Of a DNA stretch of 64,000 nucleotides, positions 51,621 to 60,547 are shown in pieces (the stretch's first letter is position 1; each line of letters begins with the position of its first letter). The stretch is taken from assembly GCA_004557505.1 (NCBI GenBank), contig SFGZ01000006.1:62001-126000 (forward strand), read 5' to 3'. Below the pieces are notes generated by a model. It did no database searches and had not been told where the DNA came from. It saw only the letters and a list, made by a program, of their open reading frames with translations. Source of the DNA: Coriobacteriaceae bacterium (lineage in GTDB: Bacteria > Actinomycetota > Coriobacteriia > Coriobacteriales > Atopobiaceae). Made by a program: the position numbers and the translations under genes.

Positions 51621-52958
51621 ATGATCAAGATCTGCAAGTTCGGGGGTTCCAGCGTCGCCACCGCCGACCAGTTCCGCAAGGTCAAGTCCATCGTCGAGTC
51701 GGATCCCGACCGCCGTTTCGTGGTGGTCTCGGCCGTGGGGAGGCGCTTCTCGGGCGACAACAAGATCACCGACCTCCTGCTCCTCGTGAACGCGCACGTC
51801 GAGTACCACGTCGACTGCACCTCGCTTCTCGCCGACATCGAGCGGCGCTTCGTGGACATCGCGGACGAGCTGGGGGTCACGTGGCCCGTGGCCGAGAGGT
51901 TCGAGACCTTCGCGGCCAACATCAAGAAGCACTCGCCGGAGTACGTGGTCTCGCGCGGCGAGTGGTTCACCGCCCACATCATGGCCGAGTACCTGGGGCT
52001 TCCCTTCGTGGACGCCGCCGACGTCATCGTGTTTCACCACGACGGCAGCGTGGACATGGAGCGCACCGCCGCGCGCCTCAGGGACTTTGCGCACCGCAAC
52101 GGCGCCTTTGTCCTGCCCGGCTTCTACGGTGCCACGGTGGATGGCGCCATCAAGCTCTTCCAGCGCGGCGGCGGCGACATCACGGGTGCCATCGCGGCGC
52201 GCTGTCTTGACGCGGACGTCTACGAGAACTGGACGGACGTCTCGGGGTTCCTCTCCGCAGACCCGAGGGTCATCGAGAGCCCCCGCTCCATCCGTCGCAT
52301 CACCTTCGACGAGATGCGCGAGCTCTCCTACATGGGCGCCTCGGTGTTGCAGGAGGAGGCCATCTTCCCCGTCCGCGAGGTCAACATCCCCATCAAGATC
52401 TTGAACACCAACCGGCCCCAGGACGCGGGCACGACCATTCGCGAGACGGCCGAGTCCGATGCGGACGAGCACCTGATCACGGGCATCGCCGGCCGCAAGG
52501 ACTTCCTGGCCGTACACGTCAAGAAGGCCCACATGTCCAACGAGGTGGGGGTCATCTCCCGCGCGCTCTCGATCTTCGAGCGCTACGGCGTTTCCATCGA
52601 GCACATCCCCACGGGCGTCGACTCGTTTGGCGTCGTGGTTGCCGCGGCCGACGTCAAGGACAAGATCTACTCGATCGTCAACGACGTGCGGCGTGAGATC
52701 AAGCCCGACGACATCGCGATGGTCGACAAGCTGGCGCTCATCTCCGTCGTCGGCCGCAACATGTCCAGGAGATCCGGCACCTCGGGCAAGATCTTCGGCG
52801 CGCTGGGCGACGCGGGCATCAACATCCGCATGATCACCCAGAGCTCGGAGGAGATCTCCATCATCGTGGGCGTCGACAACACCGACTTCGAGCGCGCAAT
52901 CAAGGTTATCTACGAGCGCTTCGTTCGCAACGAGATGGTCTCGGCCGAGAGGGCCTGA
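51621..52958 (+). CDS. lysC: Aspartate kinase
   Basis: A 445-residue monofunctional aspartokinase, first step of the lysine/threonine/methionine pathway. The kinase part starts with CKFGGSSVA, and has GEWFTAHIMAEYL, GGGDITGAI and ENWTDVSGFLSADPR. Two C-terminal ACT-type domains (around EVGVISRALSIFERYGVSIEH and GKIFGALGDAGINIRMITQ) would bind lysine or threonine for feedback control. AGGAGAGG precedes the ATG, 11 bp after hom. Confidence 0.96.
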   Translation: MIKICKFGGSSVATADQFRKVKSIVESDPDRRFVVVSAVGRRFSGDNKITDLLLLVNAHVEYHVDCTSLLADIERRFVDIADELGVTWPVAERFETFAANIKKHSPEYVVSRGEWFTAHIMAEYLGLPFVDAADVIVFHHDGSVDMERTAARLRDFAHRNGAFVLPGFYGATVDGAIKLFQRGGGDITGAIAARCLDADVYENWTDVSGFLSADPRVIESPRSIRRITFDEMRELSYMGASVLQEEAIFPVREVNIPIKILNTNRPQDAGTTIRETAESDADEHLITGIAGRKDFLAVHVKKAHMSNEVGVISRALSIFERYGVSIEHIPTGVDSFGVVVAAADVKDKIYSIVNDVRREIKPDDIAMVDKLALISVVGRNMSRRSGTSGKIFGALGDAGINIRMITQSSEEISIIVGVDNTDFERAIKVIYERFVRNEMVSAERA

Positions 52959-53007
52959 GGCATCGCACACCCGCCCGCGCGGGCACGCAGAGAGAGGAGC
53001 CACCACC

Positions 53008-54021
53008 ATGGCAGACAAGACCGTCGCCGTTCTCGGCGCCACGGGCGTCGTCGGCACGCAGATGATCCAGTGCCTCGAGGAGAGGGGCTTTCCCGTGGGC
53101 AGGCTCGTGCCCCTCGCGAGCGCCCGCTCGGTCGGCAAGACCGTCTTTTTCCACGGGCAGGACGTGCCCGTGGTCGAGGCGACGCCCGACGCCTTCGAGG
53201 GTGTCGACATCGTCCTTGGCGCCGCCGGCGACGCAACCGCGAAGGAGCTGCTTCCCGAGGCGGCCAGGCGCGGCGCGGTGTGCGTGGACAACTCCCACGC
53301 CTTCCGCCTCGAGGCCGACGTGCCGCTGGTCATTCCCGAGATCAACGCGGCCGACATCGCCAACCACCCTCGCAACATCATTGCGAACCCCAACTGCGCC
53401 ACGATCATCGGGCTCGTCCCAACCTGGCCGCTCCACAGGCTCGCCGGCCTGCGCCGCCTGATCGTCTCCACGTACCAGGCGGCCTCCGGCGCCGGCATGC
53501 CGGGCCTCACCGAGCTGGAGCGCGAGATGGGCGTCATTGCCGGCGGTGGCGAGATGGGCGACACCAGCCCGTTTGCCTACCAGCTTGCGGCCAACCTCAT
53601 CCCGCAGATCGGCTCCTTCAGGGACGAGGGCTACACCTCGGAGGAGTGGAAGATGCAGAACGAGGGCCGCAAGATCATGCACCTCCCCGAGGTGCGCGTG
53701 AGCTGCACCTGCGTGCGCGTGCCCGTCATGCGCTCGCACTCCGAGTCCATCACGGCCGAGTTCGACCGCCCCATCTCGCCCGACGAGGCGCGCGAGGCGC
53801 TTGCGGCCGCCCCCGGCGTCAAGGTCGTGGACGATCCCGCCAACCTGCGCTACCCCATGCCGCTCGAGACATCCGACCAGGACCTGATCTACGTGGGGCG
53901 CATCCGCCGCGACCTCTCTGCCCCGGATGGGGTGAGCTCCCTCACGTTCTGGTGCTGCGGCGACCAGATTCGCAAGGGCGCTGCCACCAACGCCGTCCAG
54001 ATCGCAGAGCACCTGCTCTAG
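53008..54021 (+). CDS. asd: Aspartate-semialdehyde dehydrogenase
   Basis: A 337-residue NADPH-dependent enzyme reducing aspartyl phosphate. It has the cofactor loop VLGATGVVGTQM, the catalytic Cys in NPNCATIIGL, the QAASGAGMPG substrate loop and the C-terminal KGAATNAVQIAEHLL. AGAGAGGAG precedes the ATG. It completes the hom-lysC-asd operon; with thrB and thrC the window codes the aspartate-to-threonine route. Confidence 0.97.
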   Translation: MADKTVAVLGATGVVGTQMIQCLEERGFPVGRLVPLASARSVGKTVFFHGQDVPVVEATPDAFEGVDIVLGAAGDATAKELLPEAARRGAVCVDNSHAFRLEADVPLVIPEINAADIANHPRNIIANPNCATIIGLVPTWPLHRLAGLRRLIVSTYQAASGAGMPGLTELEREMGVIAGGGEMGDTSPFAYQLAANLIPQIGSFRDEGYTSEEWKMQNEGRKIMHLPEVRVSCTCVRVPVMRSHSESITAEFDRPISPDEAREALAAAPGVKVVDDPANLRYPMPLETSDQDLIYVGRIRRDLSAPDGVSSLTFWCCGDQIRKGAATNAVQIAEHLL

Positions 54022-54037
54022 GGCGGGGGAGAGTCGC

Positions 54038-55510
54038 ATGGCGTTGCTTTCCAGCTACTACCTCCCCGGTATCCACACGGAGGACCACTCCATCGAGGTG
54101 CCGCTCGACTGGCGCGGCACGAGCCCCGCGGCCCTCGCCGGCGAGGCATGCGGCGAGCCGTCTGCGCTTGCCGTGCAGGGCGCTGCCGAGAGGCCAGACC
54201 CGGCGTTTGTCGGCAAGGGCATCAAGCTCTTCTACCGCGTGCTCTGCTCTCCGGAGAACGTTGGCCGTGACCTGCCGCTCATTGTGTTTCTCCAGGGAGG
54301 GCCCGGCGGGGCGTGCCCCCGTCCGCTCTCGCCCCAGAGCGACGGGTGGATCGAGGAGGCGCTGCGCCACTTTCGCGTGGTCCTTCCCGACCAGCGCGGC
54401 TGCGGCCGCTCCACGCGCGTCGACGGCGCGCGCATCGCTGCCGTGGGGGCCGAGGCTGCCTCGCAGGGCGCCGACCCCGCTTGCCGCCAGGCCGCCTACC
54501 TCAAGCGCTTCCTGGCGGATTCGATCATCCGTGACTTCGAGTACCTGCGTCTCACGGAGTTCGGCGGGCGCCGGTGGGTGACCTTGGGCCAGAGCTACGG
54601 CGGGTTTCTCACCCTGGCCAACCTCTCCGCCTTCCCGGAGGGGGTCGCGGCCAGCTTCACCTGCGGCGGCATCCCCCACGTGCCGGCGAGCGCCGCAGAG
54701 GTCTATGCACACACCTTCCCGCGCATGGCCGCCAAGACGCGCGCCTACTACGAGCGATATCCCGAGGACGAGCGGCGTGTCTCGCTCGTGGCAGACCGCC
54801 TTGCCGCTGGTGACGTGACCCTTCCCGACGGCTCGCCGCTCTCGGTGAGGCGCCTGCAACTCGTGGGCGCAGGCCTTGGCATGAAGCCCGCGCCCGAGAG
54901 GCTGCATGCGCTCTTTGACACGGCCTTCGCCGACGGCGACGGCTCCTGCGGGGACGCCCTTCTCGCAGCGGGCGGCGACGTCTCCCGCGTGCGCCTCTCT
55001 GGCGACTTCCTCGATCAGGTCCAGTCGATGACCTCCTCGTACGCCAGCCCGCTCTACTGGACGCTCCAGGAGTTCATCTACGCGGACGGCACACTTGGGG
55101 CGCCCATCGGCTGGGCCGCCGCACGCGAGGCGGCACGGCGGCCGGAGTTCTCCGAGGGCGCGCGCCCCCTCATGCTCTTTGCCGAGGCGATGTTCCCCTG
55201 GATGTTCGAGGAGGACCCGTCGCTTGCGCCGTTTGCCCCCGCGATGGACGCCCTCATGGCCGACACTGCGTTCGGCCACCTCTATGACCGGGAGCGGCTT
55301 GCGAGAAACGAGGTCCCGCTCGAGGCGGCCGTCTACTTCGACGACGCCTATGTGGACTCTGGTCTCCAGCTTGACACGCTCTCGCGCGTGGGGGCGAGCC
55401 ACGCCTGGGTGACCAACGAGTTCGAACACGACGGCCTGCATGGCAGCGTGGTGTTCAAGCGCCTCTTCGAGGAGGCGCGCGACCGCGGCGACCTTGCGGG
55501 CGTGAGGTAG
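54038..55510 (+). CDS. Alpha/beta hydrolase, proline-iminopeptidase-like (S33)
   Basis: A 490-residue serine hydrolase. The oxyanion region is VFLQGGPGGACPRP, then LPDQRGCGRSTRVDG, and the nucleophile elbow GQSYGGFLTL; a C-terminal His lies in EFEHDGLHG. S33 peptidases of this length release N-terminal proline or similar residues. No signal peptide, so it acts in the cytoplasm on imported peptides. GGGGGAGAG precedes the ATG, 16 bp after asd, so it may be read from the same message. Confidence 0.85.
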   Translation: MALLSSYYLPGIHTEDHSIEVPLDWRGTSPAALAGEACGEPSALAVQGAAERPDPAFVGKGIKLFYRVLCSPENVGRDLPLIVFLQGGPGGACPRPLSPQSDGWIEEALRHFRVVLPDQRGCGRSTRVDGARIAAVGAEAASQGADPACRQAAYLKRFLADSIIRDFEYLRLTEFGGRRWVTLGQSYGGFLTLANLSAFPEGVAASFTCGGIPHVPASAAEVYAHTFPRMAAKTRAYYERYPEDERRVSLVADRLAAGDVTLPDGSPLSVRRLQLVGAGLGMKPAPERLHALFDTAFADGDGSCGDALLAAGGDVSRVRLSGDFLDQVQSMTSSYASPLYWTLQEFIYADGTLGAPIGWAAAREAARRPEFSEGARPLMLFAEAMFPWMFEEDPSLAPFAPAMDALMADTAFGHLYDRERLARNEVPLEAAVYFDDAYVDSGLQLDTLSRVGASHAWVTNEFEHDGLHGSVVFKRLFEEARDRGDLAGVR

Positions 55511-55591
55511 GGGGTCTCGCCACCCGGGCCCGGGCCCGCGTCCGCCGCCACCCCATGCGTTGCCGTGCAAGACGGCCGTAAAGACAGAAAG

Positions 55592-55617
55592 GCCCAGGGC
55601 ACCTCCGTGCCCTGGGC
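55592..55617 (-). terminator. Terminator after tRNA-Arg
   Basis: An 11-bp perfect stem (GCCCAGGGCAC with 55607-55617) around a 4-nt loop. On the minus strand it is followed by CTTTCTGTCTTTA, just after the tRNA 3' end. Confidence 0.7.
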
Positions 55618-55627
55618 GGCGATCGCC

Positions 55628-55704
55628 TGGTGCTCCCTGGGGGATTCGAACCCTCGACATTCGGATTAGAAGTCCGCTACTCTATCCAGCTGAGTTAAGG
55701 GAGC
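55628..55704 (-). tRNA. tRNA-Arg (anticodon TCT)
   Basis: A 77-nt cloverleaf with acceptor GCTCCCT/AGGGAGC, the T loop GGTTCGAATCC, the anticodon loop CTTCTAA centred on TCT, and an encoded CCA end. It reads AGA codons, which are rare in this high-G+C genome. Confidence 0.95.
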
Positions 55705-55727
55705 GTGGCCATTGCGGCTCTGCCATT

Positions 55728-56357
55728 CTAACGCAAGTCGCCCATCTTCCCATCGCCAAGGCGCTCCCGTGCCGCAAGAACCCCGGTGACGGTCTTCCCG
55801 TCCTGGATGAGCCCGGCCGAGATCGCATGCACCACCTCGCCCACCGGAAGCCATGCCACGCGCACCGCCTCGCCCTCGTCTGGCATGGCGACGCCCTGCG
55901 AGAGCCCCTGGGCGAGGTATATCTCGGTGTGCTCATCCGTGAAGCCAGGTGACCCCAGCACGGTCGCGAGGCGCACGAGCCTCTCGGCGCGAAGGCCGGT
56001 CTCCTCGGCCAGCTCGCGCGCCGCGCAATCCTCGCCCCGCTCGCCGGCCTCCAGCCTTCCGGCGGGGATCTCCAGCGTGATGCGTCCGAGAGCCACCCGG
56101 TACTGGCGCACCAGGCATACCCGTCCCTCGCGGATGGCCACCGCCCCCGCGCCGCCGTGATGGCGTACGACCTCTCGCCATGCGCGCGAGCCGTCCGCAA
56201 GCTCCACCTCGAGGTGGTCCACGGCGAAGACCTTTCCCCGCCAGACGCGCTCGTCGCAGGTCACGCGCTCCATGAGGGAGGGCTCCGGCGCGAGCGCGCC
56301 GCGAACCTCGCGAAGACCGGTGCTCCCGCCGTCAAAGCCCTTGGTTATGTTGTCCAC
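55728..56357 (-). CDS. Nudix hydrolase, ADP-ribose pyrophosphatase type
   Basis: A 209-residue Nudix enzyme. The Nudix box reads GRLEAGERGEDCAARELAEETGL (G-x5-E-x7-REUXEEXGU), preceded by EIPAG, the usual ADPRase neighbour, and followed by PGFTDEHTEIYLA. It cleaves ADP-ribose or similar nucleoside diphosphates in the cytoplasm. GTG start with AGGAGG 8 nt upstream. It stands alone beside tRNA-Arg. Confidence 0.9.
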   Translation of the reverse strand: MDNITKGFDGGSTGLREVRGALAPEPSLMERVTCDERVWRGKVFAVDHLEVELADGSRAWREVVRHHGGAGAVAIREGRVCLVRQYRVALGRITLEIPAGRLEAGERGEDCAARELAEETGLRAERLVRLATVLGSPGFTDEHTEIYLAQGLSQGVAMPDEGEAVRVAWLPVGEVVHAISAGLIQDGKTVTGVLAARERLGDGKMGDLR

Positions 56358-56927
56358 CGCGCTCCTCCTGGTCCGTGCGTCCCGTGTTGCCCACTACGAT
56401 AGCCGCTTTTATGGCCGCTTTTCTCGGCCGGTCTCCCGGTGGTGTGACATCGGTTCCTCGCGGCGCTGCCCCGGAATTACGCACGGCTACGATTTGGCTT
56501 AACACGATCCTGGGCTTTTGCTCGCCTCGCCCTCAGCCGAGCGTAGTTCGGGCGGCGAATTGGTGCCGGACGGGCAGGTTGGCGCCGGGTGGCGATGGCG
56601 AGAATCTACGGTTAGGCTACGGTTTTTCACGGGTACCCCAAGTACAAACCGATTTAAAAGCTGATAAACCGCAGGTCAATGAATTGTCACTGCCTCAAAC
56701 ACACATAAACAATTGCACCAAAACTGCTGTCAACCGGAACTGCGTCGAGTGGCGTCGGTTCCCAAGCCGCCTTCGCCCCGCCTACGCCCCATCCGCGCGG
56801 GAATTGTTAAGCGAAGGATGCGCGTCAGCTGAAAGTGTTGAATGCGGGTCACGTCGCCGCTATCCTGTACACCTGTACTCCACCGTACTAAAGCGATGCA
56901 CGTCATCCACCGCAGATGGGAGCAACC
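56358..56927. other. Intergenic region before the amino-acid ABC importer
   Basis: About 570 bp without a credible gene. It is clearly less G+C-rich between 56640 and 56730 than its surroundings. AATTGT (56682-56687) and ACAATT (56709-56714) form an inverted repeat, a possible regulator site. Open frames here have unusual composition and no ribosome site. Confidence 0.5.
56838..56866 (+). promoter_or_regulatory. Candidate promoter of the amino-acid ABC operon
   Basis: TTGAAT (56838-56843), a 17-bp spacer and TATCCT (56861-56866) lie about 60 bp before the binding-protein start. Confidence 0.5.
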
Positions 56928-57806
56928 ATGTCAAACGCAACGCTCAATCGCCGCCAGTTCATCACCGCAGCCCTGGGAATCACGGGTGTGCTTGGCCTTG
57001 CCGCCTGCGGCTCTACCACAAGCGCCGGCAGCTCGGCCCCCAGCTCGCCCGACGCCTCCTCCGCGTCCGCATCCTCCTTCGACGGCAGCTTCGTCCTTGG
57101 CTTTGACCAGGACTTCCCTCCCTATGGCTACGTGGGAGACGACGGCTCCTACACGGGCTTCGACATCGACCTCGCCAAGGCCGTCTGTGACCGCGAGGGC
57201 TGGACGCTCGTGCCCACGCCCATCTCGTGGAGCGCCAAGGACACGCTCCTCAACTCCGGCCAGATCACCTGCATCTGGAACGGCTTCACCATCGAGAGCC
57301 GCAAGGACGGCTACGCCTTCACCGACCCCTACATGGAGAACCGTCAGGTCGTCGTTGTGCCCGCCTCCTCCGACGTGCGGCAGCTCTCTGACCTTTCCGG
57401 CAAGAACGTCATCACCCAGGCGGACTCCGCCGCGCTCGACGTGCTCTCCGAGGGCGGCTCGCAGGAGGAGCTCGGCAAGAGCTTCGGTAACCTCCAGACC
57501 ATCGACAACTACAACACCGCCTTCATGATGCTCGAGAGTGGCCAGGTGGACGCCATCGCCATCGACTACCCCGTCGCCGTCTTCAACATAGGCGACAAGA
57601 CCGCGGACTTCCGCATCTTGGACGAGAACCTCAACTCCGAGCACTTTGGCGTGGGCTTTGCGAAGACGGACGAGGGCATGCAGCTCGCCAAGACCGTCGA
57701 GGCGGACCTTCAGGCGCTCGACTCCGAAGGCACCGTCAAGGAGCTCTGTGAGAAGTACGCCGACCAGGGCGTCTCCTACGACCTATGGTGCCTGCCCAAG
57801 GCGTAG
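56928..57806 (+). CDS. Amino-acid ABC importer, substrate-binding lipoprotein (family 3)
   Basis: A 292-residue exported protein. A signal with NRRQFITAALGITGVLG ends in the lipobox LAACG, followed by a Ser-rich linker. The mature domain has the family 3 pattern: FDQDFPPYGYVGDDGSYTGFDIDLAKAV, ITCIWNGFTI and AFTDPYMENRQVVVV. These bind glutamine, cystine or similar polar amino acids. The ATG at 56928 is preferred over 56916. It leads a three-gene importer operon. Confidence 0.93.
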   Translation: MSNATLNRRQFITAALGITGVLGLAACGSTTSAGSSAPSSPDASSASASSFDGSFVLGFDQDFPPYGYVGDDGSYTGFDIDLAKAVCDREGWTLVPTPISWSAKDTLLNSGQITCIWNGFTIESRKDGYAFTDPYMENRQVVVVPASSDVRQLSDLSGKNVITQADSAALDVLSEGGSQEELGKSFGNLQTIDNYNTAFMMLESGQVDAIAIDYPVAVFNIGDKTADFRILDENLNSEHFGVGFAKTDEGMQLAKTVEADLQALDSEGTVKELCEKYADQGVSYDLWCLPKA

Positions 57807-57858
57807 TCCGGCGGCGTAACGACGGCGTGGATGATGGCGAGGCAAGGGAGCTGGTAAG

Positions 57859-58512
57859 GTGGACTTCGCTACGATGATGGGGATGCTCCTCTCGGGGTAT
57901 CGCATATCGATGGTCATATTTGCGGTGACGCTCGTGGGGTCCGTTCCCCTGGGTATGCTGGTCGCCCTTGGGCGCCTCTCCAGGTTCAAGCCCCTCTCGC
58001 TGCTCATGCAGCTCTTCATCTCGGTCCTGCGCGGCACGCCCCTGATGCTGCAGATGTTCGCCGCCTCCTTCATGCCGTACTACGTGTTTGGCCTCAAGAC
58101 GGACTCGAACTTTCCCATGATTGCGGTCCTCGTCTCCTTCGTCATCAACTATGCCGCCTACTTCGCCGAGATCTACCGCTCGGGCATACAGTCCATCCCG
58201 CGCGGCCAGTACGAGGCGGCCGAGGTCCTTGGCTACTCCAGCAGGCAGACCTTCCAGCGCATCGTCTTGCCGCAGGTGGTCAAGCGCGTGCTTCCCGCCA
58301 TGGGCAACGAGGTGGTCACGCTGGTCAAGGACACCTCCCTTGCCTTCTCGCTCGGCGTCCTCGAGATGTTCACGCAGGCGCGCGCCATCGTCACGAGCCA
58401 GCGCACCATGGCCGCCTTCGCCGTGGCCGCGCTCATCTATTGGGTCACCTGCCTCGTCATCGAGTACGTCATGAGGCGCATCGAGAGGAAGCTGGACTAC
58501 TACCATGACTAA
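57859..58512 (+). CDS. Amino-acid ABC importer permease (HisM/GlnP type)
   Basis: A 217-residue membrane protein with about five helices, including the family loop RGTPLMLQMF and the ATPase-contact EAA stretch YEAAEVLGYSSRQTFQRIVLPQ. The GTG start lies 52 bp after the binding-protein gene. It would form a homodimer channel with the ATPase encoded by the next gene, which it overlaps by 8 bp. Confidence 0.93.
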   Translation: MDFATMMGMLLSGYRISMVIFAVTLVGSVPLGMLVALGRLSRFKPLSLLMQLFISVLRGTPLMLQMFAASFMPYYVFGLKTDSNFPMIAVLVSFVINYAAYFAEIYRSGIQSIPRGQYEAAEVLGYSSRQTFQRIVLPQVVKRVLPAMGNEVVTLVKDTSLAFSLGVLEMFTQARAIVTSQRTMAAFAVAALIYWVTCLVIEYVMRRIERKLDYYHD

Positions 58513-59344
58513 TGCCGAGAAGCACGGTGGCGCGGCCCGCCGACAGATACCCGTGCCCGACGCCTCCATCTCGCAGATCCTGGGCCTGCCTGCCGTCTAC
58601 GTGAAAGGCGCGCGCAAGTCATTCTCGGGCCGAGAGGTGCTCCACGACGTGTCCCTCTCAATCGCGCGCGGCGAGGTCGTCTCGGTCATCGGCCCCTCGG
58701 GTGCCGGCAAGTCGACCCTTTTGCGTTGCCTCACGCTGCTCGACACCTTCGACGCCGGCGAGCTCTACTACGGCAGCCTTCGTGTGACCGAGCAGGACGA
58801 GAACGGCCATGCCAGCTACTCGAAGGAGGCAAGCGCCAAGGCGCGCATGCAGTTTGGCATCGTGTTTCAGAGCTACAACCTCTTCCCGCACTTCACCGTC
58901 ATGCGCAACGTCTGCGACGCCCCCGTGGCGGTGCAGGGGAGAGACCCCGCCAGGGTCGAGGCCGAGGCCAAGCGCATCCTCGAGCGCCTTGGCCTGACGG
59001 AGCATGCCGAGAAGGTTCCCAACCAGCTCTCCGGCGGCCAGCAGCAGCGCGTGGCGATTGCGCGCGCGCTCGCCATGCACCCCAAGGTCCTCTACTTCGA
59101 CGAGGCCACCTCGGCCCTCGACCCCAGGCTCACGGCGGACATGCGGCGCATCATCCGCGAGCTTGCGGCCGACGGCATGGCCATCGGCATCGTGACCCAC
59201 GAGATGGGTTTCGCCCGCGACGTCTCGGACCGCGTGGCGTTCCTGCTCGACGGGCGCATCGTGGAGGAGGGGCCTACGGGGGAGGTCATGGAGAACCCCG
59301 CGGATGCCCGCGTGCGGGAGTTTCTGACGACGGCGGAGGACTAG
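58505..59344 (+). CDS. Amino-acid ABC importer ATPase (GlnQ type)
   Basis: A 279-residue ATPase with Walker A GPSGAGKST, Q-loop VFQSYNLFPH, signature LSGGQQQRV, Walker B VLYFDEATSALD and switch VTHEMGF. An N-terminal extension of about 30 residues precedes the ATPase fold. It ends the operon; no clear terminator is seen before the tRNA promoter. Confidence 0.95.
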   Translation: MTNAEKHGGAARRQIPVPDASISQILGLPAVYVKGARKSFSGREVLHDVSLSIARGEVVSVIGPSGAGKSTLLRCLTLLDTFDAGELYYGSLRVTEQDENGHASYSKEASAKARMQFGIVFQSYNLFPHFTVMRNVCDAPVAVQGRDPARVEAEAKRILERLGLTEHAEKVPNQLSGGQQQRVAIARALAMHPKVLYFDEATSALDPRLTADMRRIIRELAADGMAIGIVTHEMGFARDVSDRVAFLLDGRIVEEGPTGEVMENPADARVREFLTTAED

Positions 59345-59521
59345 GCGCCCCTCCCGCCGCCGCCCGCGGGCGCACGGCATTGCCGCGGCCGTCAAGGGCG
59401 ACCTTGGGCGCCATTCCCGCGGGCGCGGCCGTGCGTCCATCGTGAGCTGCCGTTTTGTGTCTTTGGCCCGCGTGAGCCCCGCTCGGGCTGTGGTTCTCGA
59501 AAAAGTTCTCCAAGAAAGTGC

Positions 59522-59549
59522 TTGCATCCACCGGGTTCTTTGTCATAAT
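59522..59549 (+). promoter_or_regulatory. Promoter of the tRNA-His/tRNA-Lys unit
   Basis: TTGCAT (59522-59527), a 16-bp spacer and CATAAT (59544-59549), 30 bp before the first tRNA. Confidence 0.65.
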
Positions 59550-59579
59550 AGACAAGCGCTTCACGAGGTGGGCCAAATG

Positions 59580-59655
59580 GTGGGTGTAGCTCAGTTGGCA
59601 GAGCGACGGACCGTGGCTCCGTAGGTCGAGGGTTCGAACCCCTTCACCCACCCCA
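59580..59655 (+). tRNA. tRNA-His (anticodon GTG)
   Basis: Acceptor GTGGGTG/CACCCAC, anticodon loop CCGTGGC with GTG, T loop GGTTCGAACC and encoded CCA. The G at 59579 can form the histidine-specific extra G-1:C73 pair. Confidence 0.96.
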
Positions 59656-59671
59656 TCTGATAGTTGCATAC

Positions 59672-59747
59672 GGGTCGTTAGCTCAGTTGGTAGAGCAGGG
59701 GACTCTTAATCCCAAGGTCGAGGGTTCGACCCCCTCACGACCCACCA
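59672..59747 (+). tRNA. tRNA-Lys (anticodon CTT)
   Basis: Acceptor GGGTCGT/ACGACCC, anticodon loop CTCTTAA with CTT, T loop GGTTCGACC and encoded CCA. It lies 16 bp after tRNA-His in the same transcript. Confidence 0.96.
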
Positions 59748-59758
59748 CGAAACCGCAG

Positions 59759-59788
59759 CTCAGGGCATCTATTGCCCTGAGTTTTTTT
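59759..59788 (+). terminator. Terminator of the tRNA unit
   Basis: Stem CTCAGGGCA/TGCCCTGAG around a 5-nt loop followed by seven T. Confidence 0.92.
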
Positions 59789-60547
59789 GTTGCGCACACG
59801 GATTAGAACACATGTACCGCTCCGCGCACACGGAAACGCGCGGGATTCCGACCGACATGACACGAACCAATGTGACTTTTGATACGGTAACGCTGCACGT
59901 TAAGTAGCCATGCGATGCCCGTGGGTGGTAAGATGCCAGCGTGATGCGGGGGTTTCGACATCGAGCGGGGGAGACCCTGCCATCCATCCGGCGGGGAGCC
60001 TACTAGGAACCGTTCTTATGTGTGTTTATGCATAGGCCCCGTCCGACAAGCCTGAGAATCCTGTGAAAGAGAGCCCCCGAGCGAAAGGGGGCCCGAAGCT
60101 CCCCTTCACAGGCTCCAATGAGCCCGGCGGAGTTTTGCTCGCCTGCCTGCTTGGCACCGGGGCCGCTCTTTTGGTGATGCGTAGGCACGTAGGCGCGTAG
60201 GTCGATAGGGATCCGGTAGATGTGACGGGCGGCCCCGCACTGTCCAGACGGGCGGTGCGGGGCCCTGTTTCTTCTTGGGACGCTTTGGCCATCCCTCTCG
60301 GGGCCACGCCGCTTTCGAGCCGGTCGCAGCGTCCCGCCCCGTCGCAATGCCTTGTCGGCGAGCTAGGGCATTTGAGGCTCACATGCGGCGGGGCTCCCAT
60401 GGCATGCAAAGCTCGTGCTGCGACCTTGCCGGCGCCACGCGCACGACTCGATATCGAGTCTGTCCACAATCGCGTTTCACATTGTGGGTGGCTGGTCGGT
60501 CACCTAGAATATCTGGCGAGGCAGAGTTTGGCCAGGAAGGGCATTCG
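59789..60547. other. Gene-poor structured stretch, possible small RNA
   Basis: About 760 bp without a credible protein gene. An extended -10 (TGGTAAGAT, 59926-59934) is followed by several hairpins: CCTGTGAA/TTCACAGG (60060-60067 with 60105-60112) enclosing GCCCCC/GGGGGC (60073-60078 with 60087-60092), and GGCCCCGCA/TGCGGGGCC (60231-60239 with 60256-60264) followed by CTGTTTCTTCTT. That would fit a transcript of roughly 335 nt. It does not match tmRNA, RNase P RNA or SRP RNA features I know. Confidence 0.4.
60445..60510 (+). promoter_or_regulatory. Promoter and palindromes upstream of the surface protein gene
   Basis: TTGTGG (60482-60487), 17 bp, TAGAAT (60505-60510) is a promoter-like pair. 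CACAAT/ATTGTG (60465-60470 with 60481-60486) overlaps its -35, and a 16-bp perfect palindrome GACTCGATATCGAGTC lies at 60445-60460. These are candidate operators. Confidence 0.45.

Noticed and set aside
56375..57106. Open frame overlapping the start of the amino-acid binding protein
   Set aside because: No ribosome site, odd composition, and it overlaps a clear lipoprotein gene in another frame.
59945..59965. tmRNA-like start (gggggtttcgac)
   Set aside because: No tag frame and no matching tRNA-like 3' end with GGTTCGA and CCA within 400 bp.
59580..60547. Genomic island inserted at tRNA-His or tRNA-Lys
   Set aside because: Both tRNAs are intact, no integrase is nearby, and no second copy of a tRNA 3' end was found downstream.
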